A stretch of DNA of 64,000 nt, from assembly GCF_900176135.1 (NCBI RefSeq), contig NZ_FWWW01000070.1, positions 62,058 to 126,057 on the forward strand, read 5' to 3'. Below the pieces are notes generated by a model. That model was not told the origin of the DNA. It did no database searches and saw nothing but the letters and a program-made list of their open reading frames with translations. A program made the translations under genes and the position numbers. The stretch's first letter is position 1, and every line of letters begins with the position of its first letter. The DNA comes from Hymenobacter roseosalivarius DSM 11622. GTDB lineage: Bacteria; Bacteroidota; Bacteroidia; Cytophagales; Hymenobacteraceae. Of the stretch, positions 9,553 through 20,335 are shown one piece after another.

Positions 9553-9987
9553 ATGCTGATTCCAGTTATTAACCGCTCTACGCATCTACTGCCGGCTTAC
9601 CAGACGGCTCACGCGGCGGGCATGGACGTGCGCGCTTATCTCCCAGAACCCGTTACGCTGCGTCCTCTGCAACGGGCTCTTATTCCGACGGGGCTTTTCA
9701 TGGAAATTCCCGAGGGCTACGAGGTGCAGGTGCGGCCCCGCAGCGGCCTGGCCTACAAGCACGGTATTGGCATCGTTAACAGTCCCGGTACCATCGACGC
9801 CGATTACCGTGGCGAGTTGAAAGTATTGCTGGTCAATTTGTCGGACGAGGAGTTTGTGGTGCAGGATGGGGAGCGCATTGCCCAGCTGGTGGTAGCCCGC
9901 CACGAAACGGCCGTTTGGCAGGAAGCCGCTACGCTGAGCGAAACAACGCGCGGAGCGGGCGGCTACGGCAGCACCGGAGTCAATTAG
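9553..9987 (+). CDS. dut: Deoxyuridine 5'-triphosphate nucleotidohydrolase (dUTPase)
   Basis: 144 residues, the classical trimeric dUTPase. It hydrolyses dUTP to dUMP and pyrophosphate, keeping uracil out of DNA and supplying dTMP synthesis. All five motifs are visible: A-A-G-M-D-V-R-A (motif 1), P-R-S-G-L-A (motif 2), [16 protein letters not shown] (motif 3, with catalytic Asp and the uracil-pocket Tyr), E-R-I-A-Q-L-V (motif 4) and [10 protein letters not shown] (motif 5, the P-loop-like tail closing on the phosphates). It has its own promoter next to the start codon and is followed after 106 bases by the nucleotidyltransferase gene. Confidence 0.96.
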   Translation: MLIPVINRSTHLLPAYQTAHAAGMDVRAYLPEPVTLRPLQRALIPTGLFMEIPEGYEVQVRPRSGLAYKHGIGIVNSPGTIDADYRGELKVLLVNLSDEEFVVQDGERIAQLVVARHETAVWQEAATLSETTRGAGGYGSTGVN

Positions 9988-10093
9988 AATTGACTTAGCG
10001 AACGTTAAATGCCTCCATAAGCAACCCAACCACAATATTTCAGTTAGTATAAATTCCGATCAGCCTAACTAGCAACCCCAAACTACCTACTTC

Positions 10094-11104
10094 ATGAAAA
10101 TCATCGTCCCGATGGCCGGCATGGGCAAGCGCATGCGCCCCCACACTCTCACCGTTCCTAAGCCCCTTATTCCGATTGCGGGCAAGCCTATCGTGCAGCG
10201 CCTCGTGGAGGATATCGCGAAAGTTTGTGGGGAGCAAGTAGAGGAGGTGGCGTTTATCATCGGACGCTTTGGCGAGACTGTAGAGAAAAGCTTAGTGAAA
10301 ATCGCGGAGTCGGTAGGGGCCAAAGGATCTATTTATTATCAGGATGAGCCCCTGGGTACGGCCCACGCTATTCTGTGCGCCAAAGAATCGCTCAGCGGAC
10401 CGCTGGTGGTGGCTTTTGCCGACACGTTATTTAAGGCCGATTTTACCCTCGACAGCTCGGCCGCCGGCACTATTTGGGTACAGCGCGTCGACGATCCGAA
10501 GCCCTTCGGCGTAGTGAAGCTGGATGACCAGGGCCAGATTACGGACTTCGTAGAAAAGCCCACTGAGTTTGTGTCAGACTTAGCTATTATCGGCATCTAC
10601 TACTTCCAGGATGGCGATTATCTGCGTGATGAGCTTCAATTCCTGCTCGATAACGACATCAAGGACAAAGGCGAGTTTCAGCTTACCAATGCCCTCGAAA
10701 ACATGAAGAACAAGGGCACCACCTTCGTGCCCGGCCGTGTAACTGAGTGGCTCGACTGTGGTAACAAAGACGCGACGGTTTTCACCAACCAGCGCTACCT
10801 GGAGTATCTGCGGGAGCGGGGCGAAAACCTGGTATCTGATTCGGCCACGCTCACTAATTCTATCGTAATTCCGCCGGTGTACATTGGTGATAATGTGAAA
10901 ATTACGGATTCAGTGGTTGGCCCGCACGTCTCGTTGGGCAACAATGCCAACGTGCGCCAATCTGTTGTTTCTAACTCAATTGTGCAGGAATCGGCTACGG
11001 TATTGAACACCAACGTGACCAATTCCATGATTGGCAACCATGCTACCGTCACCGGAGTCCCTCATGATTTGAGCCTCGGCGACTATAACACGCTGCGCGT
11101 GTGA
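10094..11104 (+). CDS. Sugar-1-phosphate nucleotidyltransferase with left-handed beta-helix tail
   Basis: 336 residues. The N-terminal Rossmann-like domain begins I-V-P-M-A-G-M-G-K-R-M-R-P, the NTP-binding loop of NDP-sugar pyrophosphorylases, with V-P-K-P-L-I-P-I-A-G-K-P-I just after and the metal-binding F-A-D-T at about 109. From about residue 245 the protein contains hexapeptide-like repeats (N-S-I-V-I-P-P-V-Y-I-G-D-N-V, D-S-V-V-G-P-H-V-S-L-G-N-N-A) forming a left-handed beta-helix. This architecture makes glucose-1-phosphate thymidylyl-/uridylyltransferase or a mannose-1-phosphate guanylyltransferase-like enzyme likely. Which nucleotide and sugar it uses is uncertain. Context next to a flippase fits envelope polysaccharide synthesis. 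Confidence 0.88.
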   Translation: MKIIVPMAGMGKRMRPHTLTVPKPLIPIAGKPIVQRLVEDIAKVCGEQVEEVAFIIGRFGETVEKSLVKIAESVGAKGSIYYQDEPLGTAHAILCAKESLSGPLVVAFADTLFKADFTLDSSAAGTIWVQRVDDPKPFGVVKLDDQGQITDFVEKPTEFVSDLAIIGIYYFQDGDYLRDELQFLLDNDIKDKGEFQLTNALENMKNKGTTFVPGRVTEWLDCGNKDATVFTNQRYLEYLRERGENLVSDSATLTNSIVIPPVYIGDNVKITDSVVGPHVSLGNNANVRQSVVSNSIVQESATVLNTNVTNSMIGNHATVTGVPHDLSLGDYNTLRV

Positions 11105-11294
11105 TGTTTTTTGCCTCTCGGACGTTAGCAATGAGAAGTGAGATAGTAGAGGTAAGAAACGAGAACTCAGCGGCAAGGGCTTGGAACGGAGAATTAATTT
11201 CCGTTTCCAAAGCAGTTGTCTCTGAGTTCTTACCTCTAAGCTCTCTAGTTAGTACCCTCTGAACAGCGGATTGTTGGTCCGCGCTCCTGCGTCC

Positions 11295-13127
11295 ATGAGC
11301 CGTATTTCTGCCTTTGTTTTTCTGCTGATCAGCCTGCTGTTTGCCGTTCCGGCGTGGGCGCAGCAAGCTGCACCTGCCAAAGAGGATGCGCCTAATAAAA
11401 AGTCTGAGAAACCCGAAAAGCCGCGCAAGCTTAGTCGGCGGGAGAAGAAGGAGCTCAGTCGGCGCGCCGAAGTAGAGGCTGCCCAGCTTCGGGTAGGTGC
11501 TACTTTATCGGACCGCGACCGGGGCATGAGCGAGTCCTACTTCGTGGATGGGGTGAAGTATGTGCTGCTGGAAGACTACAACAAAGCGCTGGAGCGCCTG
11601 CTGAAAGCCTACGCGTTGAATCCCACCAACGCGGCCATCAACTACAAGATAGCCGAGACGAACTTGCTGAGTGGCAATCTGAAAGACGCCACCAACTTTG
11701 CGCAGGCAGCCGTCAAATATGCCCCCCAGAATGCCTATTACTACTTGCTGCTGGCGCAGGTGTATACGTCGCAGAAGCAGTTCGATAAGGCTACGCAGGT
11801 GTACACGAGTTTGATTAAGGAAGTGCCGGATTCCGATTATTACCTGTTCAATCTGGCCGATCTGTACATGGCGCAGGGTAAGCTGAATGAGGCGCTCACC
11901 ACATTCGAGCAAGCGGAGAAGAAATTTGGCCCCCTGGACGAGGTTTCTTTCAAAAAGCAGCAGATCTATCTCAAGCAGAATAACCTCGAAAAAGCCCTCC
12001 AGGAAGGTGAGGCTCTGATAAAAGCCAACCCGGAAGAAGTGCGCTACGTGCTGGCGCAGGCGGAGATGTACGCTTCCAATAATCGGATGCCCGACGCTAT
12101 TCGGCTGAGTGAGCAGGCCCTGAAGCAGGACCCGGATAATCCGCAGGCCCGCATGATTCTGGCTGATGTGTATCGTCTACAGGGCAACTCGGTGGAGTCG
12201 GCCAAACAGATTAAGCTGGCTTTTGCCAGCCCGGCGCTCGATATCGATGACAAGGTGCGCATCCTCGTCGACTACATCAAGCAATTGCCCAACCCAGCCA
12301 TCGAGCAAACGGCTCTGGACCTGGCGGCCATTACTACCAAGGTTCACCCAAAAGAAGCCAAAGCGTTTTCAGTAGCCGGTGATTTGCAGACCATCACGGG
12401 GCATAAAGCCGCGGGGCGGGAGGCTTATTTGCAGGCCATTCGGCTTGATGATTCCAAGTTCCTGCTTTGGCAGCAAGTCGTGCTGATTGACGCGGAGCTG
12501 AACCAAACAGACTCGCTGCTGCGCCACACTGAGCGGGCTTTGGAGCTATTCCCCAACCAGTCTGCCATGTGGTTTTACAACGGGGTAGCGCATATTCTGG
12601 ACAAGCAACCCATAAAAGGCGTGAAGTCACTGGAATATGGCCGGAAGCTGGCTACCGACAATCCGGAGCTGCTGTCCCAGTTTGATACGCAGTTGGGCGA
12701 TGCCTACCACGAGTTAAAGGAATATGCCAAGTCGGACGCTGCCTACGAGGCGGCGTTAGGCTTTGACGCCAACAATGCGCAGGCGCTGAACAATTACAGC
12801 TATTATCTATCGTTGAGAGGCGAGAAGCTGGATAAAGCGAAGGAAATGTCGGGCAAGCTGGTCAAGCAGTTTCCTGATAACGATACCTACCTTGATACGT
12901 ACGCCTGGGTTTTATATAAGCTCAAGGACTATCAGGGAGCCCGTCAAGCATTGGAAAAAGCGCTTAAAACCACCACCGATGCCACAGTGATAGAGCATTA
13001 TGGTGACGTGCTATTTCAATTGGGCGAAAAAGAAAAAGCCTTAACACAATGGCAACGTGCCCAGAAGGCCGGCGGCGCATCGGCGTTTATCGTCCGCAAG
13101 ATTAAAGACCAAAAATTGTATGAGTAA
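11295..13127 (+). CDS. Exported large TPR-repeat protein
   Basis: 610 residues from ATG 11295, which opens directly into a Sec signal peptide (S-R-I-S-A-F-V-F-L-L-I-S-L-L-F..., cleavage near A-W-A-Q); the longer TTG-started frame is rejected. A short Lys/Glu-rich linker follows, then at least ten tetratricopeptide units from about residue 75 to the end (examples: D-Y-N-K-A-L-E-R-L-L-K-A-Y-A-L-N-P-T, Y-K-L-K-D-Y-Q-G-A-R-Q-A-L-E-K-A-L). It is presumably a periplasmic or outer-membrane-associated scaffold. The stop codon region overlaps the start of the DUF4292 lipoprotein gene by 8 bases, so translation is coupled and the products probably act together with the downstream EnvC-like protein. Confidence 0.85.
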   Translation: MSRISAFVFLLISLLFAVPAWAQQAAPAKEDAPNKKSEKPEKPRKLSRREKKELSRRAEVEAAQLRVGATLSDRDRGMSESYFVDGVKYVLLEDYNKALERLLKAYALNPTNAAINYKIAETNLLSGNLKDATNFAQAAVKYAPQNAYYYLLLAQVYTSQKQFDKATQVYTSLIKEVPDSDYYLFNLADLYMAQGKLNEALTTFEQAEKKFGPLDEVSFKKQQIYLKQNNLEKALQEGEALIKANPEEVRYVLAQAEMYASNNRMPDAIRLSEQALKQDPDNPQARMILADVYRLQGNSVESAKQIKLAFASPALDIDDKVRILVDYIKQLPNPAIEQTALDLAAITTKVHPKEAKAFSVAGDLQTITGHKAAGREAYLQAIRLDDSKFLLWQQVVLIDAELNQTDSLLRHTERALELFPNQSAMWFYNGVAHILDKQPIKGVKSLEYGRKLATDNPELLSQFDTQLGDAYHELKEYAKSDAAYEAALGFDANNAQALNNYSYYLSLRGEKLDKAKEMSGKLVKQFPDNDTYLDTYAWVLYKLKDYQGARQALEKALKTTTDATVIEHYGDVLFQLGEKEKALTQWQRAQKAGGASAFIVRKIKDQKLYE

Positions 13128-13884
13128 CCGCTTATTCTTGCTTTTCCTAGTCACTATTACGCTGGGAAGCTGTGCCCGCAAGGCTGTCCCCACTAAAACT
13201 GTTATTCCACCGACTACCAGTGCGGTTCGTGCCAACAACGTAGAGTTTCGATCTCTCTCAGCCAAAGGCAAAGCTCAGATTGAGCAGAACGGTAATAAGC
13301 TCCCCAACGCGAACCTGACACTGCGGATACGCCGCGATAGTGTCATCTGGATATCGGTATCGGTAGCGGGGTTCGAAGGCGTGCGCGCGTCCATCACGCA
13401 GGATTCGGTACGGGTGCTTAACAAGTTGCAGCGCGAATACTATGTCGGTGATTTCGCCTATTTAAGTCGCCAGCTCAACGTGCCCGTTTCCTTTGCTCAG
13501 GTGCAGGCATTGCTACTGGGTAACTACCTGCCCGCCACTGACGGCGTAGAGCCGATGATAACAATGGAAGGGACTACGCAGCGCGTACAATACAATCAGG
13601 CCAGTTTATTTATTGAGCAACTCATAGAAATGAGTCTGGGCAAACTACAAAAGCTTAGCGTGCGCGACGAAGCCAGCAAGAATAATTTGCTGGTAAACTA
13701 CTCTGACTTTCGTATGCTGATGCCTACTAACCAGAGTTTTGCTCATAACACTTTACTCCAGGTCCAGCAGGCCAACGGTCAGAATAAGTCATCGGCCGCA
13801 ATTAACTACCGCAACGTGGACGTAGATACCGAGCGTCTGGATTTCCCGTTCTCGGTACCTTCGGGCTATGTACGCAAAAAGTAA
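13120..13884 (+). CDS. DUF4292 lipoprotein (LolA-like fold suspected)
   Basis: 254 residues. I start at ATG 13120, inside the end of the TPR gene, because it opens directly into a lipoprotein signal peptide (S-N-R-L-F-L-L-F-L-V-T-I-T-L-G-S-C, lipidated Cys at 18). Beta-rich segments such as I-W-I-S-V-S-V-A-G-F-E-G-V-R-A and R-D-S-V-R-V-L-N-K-L-Q-R-E-Y-Y-V-G-D-F match the DUF4292 family, found almost only in Bacteroidota. The fold is thought to resemble LolA/LppX-type lipid carriers, but the function is not established. The 3' end overlaps the EnvC-like gene by 17 bases, and the three overlapping genes form a tight operon. Confidence 0.85.
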   Translation: MSNRLFLLFLVTITLGSCARKAVPTKTVIPPTTSAVRANNVEFRSLSAKGKAQIEQNGNKLPNANLTLRIRRDSVIWISVSVAGFEGVRASITQDSVRVLNKLQREYYVGDFAYLSRQLNVPVSFAQVQALLLGNYLPATDGVEPMITMEGTTQRVQYNQASLFIEQLIEMSLGKLQKLSVRDEASKNNLLVNYSDFRMLMPTNQSFAHNTLLQVQQANGQNKSSAAINYRNVDVDTERLDFPFSVPSGYVRKK

Positions 13885-15241
13885 GCGCTGGCTCTGCTGG
13901 CTGCTGATGGGATTGATGCTGGCGCAAGCCGCACCGTCGGTGGCTCAGCAGCGCAGCAAAAAAACGACCACGCGCAAAGCACCTGTCCGGAAAAGCACTA
14001 CCAAGTCGAAAGCCCAGCTGGAGCGCGAGCGGCTGGCCAACCTACGCCGGATTCGGGAGGCCAGCCGTATTCTGAGTCAGACCCAGAAGCAGAAAGAAGC
14101 TTCTCTCGGTCAGCTGAACGCGCTCAAAGAAAAGCTGGACGTGCAGAAGGGCGTTATCCGCAACATCTCCTCGGAGCTGAAATACATCGAGTCGGATGTG
14201 CGACAGACGGAAAACCAGGTGCAGCAAACGCAGCAGAGTCTGGAGCAGCTCAAGAGCGAGTACGCCCGGTTGATTTACGCTTCTTCCAAAACGGCTAATA
14301 GCTACAACCGCCTTATGTTTCTTTTCGCGGCCGAGTCGTTTAACCAGCTTATGCTGCGTATGCGTTACGTCCGGCAGTATTCGGAGGTGCGCAAAACCCA
14401 GGCGGCGCAAATTACGAGCGTGCAGCAGCGCCTCAACCGTCAGCTTACGGGCCTGACGGAGAAAAAGCAGGAAAAAAGCAGTCTGCTCACCACGCAGCTG
14501 GCTGAGAATCGTAACCTAAGCACCCTAAAGGTACAACAGGACCAAGTGGTTACCAAGCTGAGCCGTCAGGAGGAAAACCTGCGCCAAGAGCTGGCTAACC
14601 GCCAGGAATCCGTCCGCAAGCTTGACAACCTGATTGCGCAGCGCGTACGCGAAGAAATAGCGCGGGCCGCCCAGGTGGCAGCGGCTAAAGCAGCCGCCAA
14701 AGCAGCGGCTGAACGTGCCGCCGCCGGTAGCAGCAGCCCTAGTAGCACTGCCCGCACTAGTCCGGAAGCCGAAGCAGCCGCCACCCGCGTCGACCGCATT
14801 ACGCTCACGCCCGAAATAGCCAGCATTTCGTCTTCATTTGCCGAAAACAGGGGCCGCATGCTGTGGCCCGTGGCGCGGGGATTCATTTCGCAGCACTTTG
14901 GCCGTCACGAGCATCCGGTGCTCAAAAATGTGATTGTGGAGAACCGTGGCGTAGATATTCAAACCAGCGCCGGGGAGGCTGTGCGCGCCGTTTCGGCTGG
15001 AAAAGTGCTTACCGTTACCAGTATAGCGGGCATGAATAACATCGTTATGGTGCAGCACGGTGAGTACTTCACGGTGTACGCTAAGCTGCGCAGCGTAAGC
15101 GTAAGTGAGGGCGACCGGGTGCAGGCCAAGCAATCAATTGGTACGGTATACACTAATTCGGAGGGCACGTCGGAGCTGCAGTTTCAGGTGTGGCGCAATA
15201 GCTCCAACCTGAACCCCGAAAGCTGGCTGGGCCAGAAGTAG
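13868..15241 (+). CDS. EnvC-like murein hydrolase activator with degenerate M23 (LytM) domain
   Basis: 457 residues: signal peptide (W-L-C-W-L-L-M-G-L-M-L-A-Q-A, cleavage near S-V-A-Q), long coiled coil (about 45-275, Gln/Leu/Lys-rich), Ala/Ser linker, then a C-terminal M23/LytM domain (about 330-455). In active M23 peptidases zinc is held by HxxxD and HxH. Here the first site reads E-N-R-G-V-D-I (His replaced by Asn) and the last reads L-Q-F-Q-V-W (both His replaced by Gln). The domain is therefore probably non-catalytic, as in EnvC, which activates amidases during septum splitting. Translation is coupled to the preceding DUF4292 gene by overlap. No terminator separates it from the convergent hom gene, which ends 16 bases away. 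Confidence 0.88.
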   Translation: MYAKSKRWLCWLLMGLMLAQAAPSVAQQRSKKTTTRKAPVRKSTTKSKAQLERERLANLRRIREASRILSQTQKQKEASLGQLNALKEKLDVQKGVIRNISSELKYIESDVRQTENQVQQTQQSLEQLKSEYARLIYASSKTANSYNRLMFLFAAESFNQLMLRMRYVRQYSEVRKTQAAQITSVQQRLNRQLTGLTEKKQEKSSLLTTQLAENRNLSTLKVQQDQVVTKLSRQEENLRQELANRQESVRKLDNLIAQRVREEIARAAQVAAAKAAAKAAAERAAAGSSSPSSTARTSPEAEAAATRVDRITLTPEIASISSSFAENRGRMLWPVARGFISQHFGRHEHPVLKNVIVENRGVDIQTSAGEAVRAVSAGKVLTVTSIAGMNNIVMVQHGEYFTVYAKLRSVSVSEGDRVQAKQSIGTVYTNSEGTSELQFQVWRNSSNLNPESWLGQK

Positions 15242-15256
15242 CGCCAGAAAACAGTT

Positions 15257-16514
15257 TTAAACTGCCAGCTCAGCCACCGTGTGCTGGTATTTTTGCCCCC
15301 TAGCGGCTGGGCGTACCTGACCCGTGCGCATAACAAATGTTCCTGTAGCTCGCAACTCATCACGAAGTTGAATCAAGGTGCTCAACTGGGCATAGCCGAT
15401 GGTGTATGATGAGGCGCTGTCGGTTGAGACATGCTGCAACGCCAGCGCATCCACGAGCTTTTCATCGGTGGCGCGCAGACAGATTTCAACTTCCACATCG
15501 GTGGTATACGTTGGTACGATGGCGGCAGTGTGCTTATGCAGTGTGCTTATGATAAGCATAGCGGTAGCCGTGGCGCAGAGCGGCCAAATCAGATAGCACA
15601 GCCGAGCCGGTGGGGTGGCCACCGGCACCCCGACCACGCAAAAATTGCGCATCGGCAAAAGCAGCTTGGATTACTACGCCGTTAAACTCGCGCTCCACGG
15701 CATAAAGAGGCGACGCCGGGCCGACAAGCTGCGGCGTGACAAATACTGTGACGCGGCCATCTGCCAGCCGCTGCAAACTGGCAACTGCTTTAATTTTTTG
15801 CCCCCCAGCAGCTGCAAACCGGATGTCCTGAGCCGTGATGTTTTCGATGCCCAGATTCAGCACCTGGTCAGGGTTCAGGAGCACACCGTACGCGTGCGCG
15901 ACTAGAATGACGGCTTTGGAACGCGGATCGAAAGCGCCCATATCGAGCGTGGGGTCAGTTTCGGCGAAACCTAAGGCCTGAGCTTCGGCCAGGGCGGGGC
16001 CGTAATCGGAGCCTTCTTCGGTCATGCGGGAAAGCACGTAATTGGACGAGCCATTGAAAAGGCCCCCCACGCTATGCAGCGGCTCGCTGCCGAAGTAGCT
16101 GTCGAGGGTGCGTATAATCGGGATACTGCCGCAAACGGAAGCTTCGTAGAGCAGGGTGCCGCCGTGCGCTTGCTGAAGCTCAACCAGCTCAGGCAGGTGG
16201 TGCGCAACCATCGCCTTATTGGCCGTTACGATTTGCCGCCCGTTGCGCAAGGCAGTGCTTACCAAGCGAAAAGCTTCATCGGCATCGTCGATTACTTCCA
16301 CCAGCACGTCCAGATCGGGGTCGGTGAGCAGGTCGTCGGCGTGAAAGTCGAAGCGGTCGGCGGGCAGGGTGCGGGATTTGGTAGGATTTTTCACCGCAAT
16401 ACGCTTCACCACCGCTCCAAACTCGGGCAGCTGCTGCAGAATATCGTAGAGCCCTTGCCCCACGCAGCCAAAGCCAATCAACCCAATGCGCAAACGACTT
16501 TTATCGGATATCAT
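15257..16514 (-). pseudogene. hom: Homoserine dehydrogenase, frameshifted by a 13-bp tandem duplication
   Basis: From ATG 16514 the protein begins S-D-K-S-R-L-R-I-G-L-I-G-F-G-C-V-G-Q-G, the NAD(P)-binding loop of homoserine dehydrogenase, which reduces aspartate semialdehyde to homoserine for Met/Thr synthesis. Later signatures such as G-L-F-N-G-S-S-N-Y-V-L-S-R-M and G-R-G-A-G-G-H-P-T-G-S-A-V are present. Frame is lost after ...Y-A-Y-H-K-H-T-A at a TAA (15534-15536), leaving 326 residues. Removing one of two identical 13-bp units (15525-15550) restores a 414-residue protein. It then continues A-A-I-V-P-T-Y-T-T-D-V-E-V-E-I-C-L into an ACT-like C-terminal domain ending at 15257. The truncated form keeps the whole catalytic domain and could retain activity while losing the regulatory tail. 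It is the last gene of the met operon, 53 bases after metX. Confidence 0.85.
15525..15550. repeat. Exact 13-bp tandem duplication inside hom
   Basis: GCAGTGTGCTTAT occurs at 15525-15537 and again at 15538-15550 with no gap. Thirteen is not a multiple of three, so the duplication shifts the frame of hom. Such duplications arise and revert by replication slippage. Confidence 0.97.
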
Positions 16515-16567
16515 AGGAGTGCTACTTGCGGAAAGAATAGAACAGCAGGAACAAGCGGCTAAGAGCC

Positions 16568-17596
16568 TCAATGGGCGAACGTCTGCACATAGAAGCGTTC
16601 GAGAAAATGAGTGATTTGGGCGGTTTCTATCAAAAAACCGTCGTGGCCGAAACCGGAATCCATTTCGGCGTACATAGCGCCGGGGATGTAGCGGGCCAGA
16701 AACTGCTGCTCGTGGGGCGGAAACAGCACATCAGACGTGATGCCCAGCACCAACGTACGAGCCCGAATCTGGCCCAATGCGGCAGCAATGCTCCCTCTGC
16801 CCCGGCCCACATTGTGCGAGTCCATGGCTCTGGACAGCGCCACGTAAGTGTAGGCATTAAAGCGGGCCACCAGCTTATCTCCCTGATATTGTTGGTAAGT
16901 GCTGGCCCGGAAACCCGTGATTTTATTTTCGTCGGGTTCCTGCTGGGTATTGCCATAAGCCTCGTAGCTGCGGTAGCTGAGCAAGGCTATGGCGCGGGCC
17001 GCTTTCAAGCCATTTTGCCCTCCGGTCGGCGTGGCCGAGTGATAGGTTGGATCAGCGAAAATGGCTAAGCGCTGCGCTTCATTAAAAGCAATGCCCCAAG
17101 GCGAGTGCTGCGCATTGGTGGCCAGCACGATAAGATGCTCAAACACGGTGGGCTGCTGAATGGCCCACTCCAGTGCCTGCTGTCCACCCAGGGAGCCACC
17201 AATCAGCGTATGAATCTGAGTCAAGCCTAAGTGGAGCCGCAAAGCTTCGTGCGCCGTCACCATATCCCGAACCGTAAGCAGCGGAAAATCCTGATAAAGC
17301 GCTGGCTCTGCGTTGAACGGCGTGAGTGGGCCCGTGGAGCCATAGCAAGAGCCCACTATGTTGGCGCACACGATGAAATGAGTTGCCGGATCGAAATGGC
17401 AGCTGGGGCCAAATAAGCCAGGCCACCAGCTGAGCACATCGGCGTTGGCCGTAAGCGCATGGCACGCCCACACCACATTGTCGCGAGCGGCATTGAGCGT
17501 ACCATACGTATGATAAGCTATCCGCGCTTGAGGTAACATAGCGCTGCTTTCGAGTAGAAGCGGTTCAGAAAGGACGAAATGCTGATAATCAGGCAT
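16568..17596 (-). CDS. metX: Homoserine O-acetyltransferase
   Basis: I use ATG 17596 (M-P-D-Y-Q-H-F, 342 residues); an in-frame ATG 33 bases upstream is possible but would lie in a hairpin. Alpha/beta-hydrolase-fold enzyme that moves an acetyl (or succinyl) group from CoA to homoserine, the first committed step of methionine synthesis. Visible are W-A-C-H-A-L-T-A-N-A-D-V, A-N-I-V-G-S-C-Y-G-S-T-G-P, the nucleophile elbow G-G-S-L-G-G-Q-Q-A-L-E-W, and the Asp and His contexts I-T-S-D-V-L-F-P-P and G-H-D-G-F-L-I-E. Order metY-metX-hom on the minus strand makes a methionine operon under the SAM riboswitch at 20336-20442. A 265-base gap with strong hairpins separates it from metY. Confidence 0.94.
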   Translation of the reverse strand: MPDYQHFVLSEPLLLESSAMLPQARIAYHTYGTLNAARDNVVWACHALTANADVLSWWPGLFGPSCHFDPATHFIVCANIVGSCYGSTGPLTPFNAEPALYQDFPLLTVRDMVTAHEALRLHLGLTQIHTLIGGSLGGQQALEWAIQQPTVFEHLIVLATNAQHSPWGIAFNEAQRLAIFADPTYHSATPTGGQNGLKAARAIALLSYRSYEAYGNTQQEPDENKITGFRASTYQQYQGDKLVARFNAYTYVALSRAMDSHNVGRGRGSIAAALGQIRARTLVLGITSDVLFPPHEQQFLARYIPGAMYAEMDSGFGHDGFLIETAQITHFLERFYVQTFAH

Positions 17597-17683
17597 GTAG
17601 TGTGTTGTTCTGATAATTGCCTCAAGCAAACCGGGGCCAGAGGTTGAGGCCCATCGTCAGGCGGTAACTATAAAAGCAGATTC

Positions 17684-17744
17684 TCAATAGCTCCCACACC
17701 AACTAATGCTAACCCAAACGCTGGGTTGGTGTGGGAGCTATTGA
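17684..17744. repeat. 20-bp perfect inverted repeat between metY and metX
   Basis: Arm 17684-17703 (TCAATAGCTCCCACACCAAC) is perfectly complementary to 17725-17744, with a 21-base loop that contains a further AACCCA/TGGGTT pairing. Neither strand has a T-run directly after it, so it is not a simple terminator. It lies in the leader of metX and may be an mRNA-processing or stability hairpin or a mobile REP-type unit. Confidence 0.85.
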
Positions 17745-17811
17745 AGGCTGGGCAAGGCAGTATCTTTGATTTCTGCCTTGTCATTCCGCAAAACCGCTGT
17801 ATTGGAAATTT

Positions 17812-17841
17812 GAGCGCGGACCGCTGCAACGTCCCGCGCTC
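17812..17841 (-). terminator. GC-rich hairpin just after metY
   Basis: An 8-bp GC-rich stem (GAGCGCGG-type, extended by two more pairs past a bulge) directly downstream of the metY stop codon on the minus strand, followed by AAATTT rather than a long T-run. It may be an attenuating or partial terminator that lowers metX-hom expression. Confidence 0.4.
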
Positions 17842-17861
17842 TATGTTTCTGCTGGCAGCAG

Positions 17862-19977
<2,116 letters not shown>

Positions 19978-20172
19978 AGTGGTATAAAGAGTTGGTTTGC
20001 GAGAAAATGGACAGGGCGCCGTGGCGAGACCCGGAGCGCGGCTGGCGGGGGCAAGACAACAGGCAGTAGTGAGCCGGCCAGGGACACCCGATGCCCCGTG
20101 CAGACCCTAGGATCTGCCGCGGCGCGGTTTTTTACAGGAAATGAAAAGGAGGAGAGCTAGTCGGAAGCCGGA

Positions 20173-20325
20173 TTAGCAACAACACACGCAACAACAGCAC
20201 ATTCGCTTGGCCAACGGGCTGCCAGTGGCAGGAGCCAAAACGCGGAAACCCGCAGGCCAATCGGCGCGCAATGAGGCGGCTGAGGCGGGCGGGGGAAGCA
20301 GTACGGAAGAAGCTTGGTTTCTCAT
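20173..20325 (-). CDS. Leader ORF ending in a cysteine-codon run (CCCCVCCC)
   Basis: A 50-codon ORF starts 11 bases after the SAM-I riboswitch and ends at TAA 20173-20175. Its last eight codons are TGC TGT TGT TGC GTG TGT TGT TGC, i.e. C-C-C-C-V-C-C-C. An internal ATG (20200-20202) would give a nine-residue peptide M-C-C-C-C-V-C-C-C, which may be the working unit. Seven cysteine codons in eight positions ending at a stop is the pattern expected of an amino-acid-sensing leader peptide: ribosome stalling when Cys-tRNA is short would change folding of the RNA downstream. The next 195 bases to the peroxiredoxin start contain at least two hairpins (GCAGATCC/GGGTCTGC near 20101-20118, and GGGGCA/TGTCCC near 20081-20097). 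Expression is not proven; the upstream 41 codons look unremarkable. Confidence 0.6.
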   Translation of the reverse strand: MRNQASSVLLPPPASAASLRADWPAGFRVLAPATGSPLAKRMCCCCVCCC

Positions 20326-20335
20326 GGCGCTGAGC

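Noticed and set aside
17597-17861. Possible second SAM riboswitch (SAM-I or SAM-II) directly before metX
   Set aside because: No GGCAACC/GGTGC pair and no SAM-II pseudoknot pattern in the minus-strand leader; only hairpins are seen.
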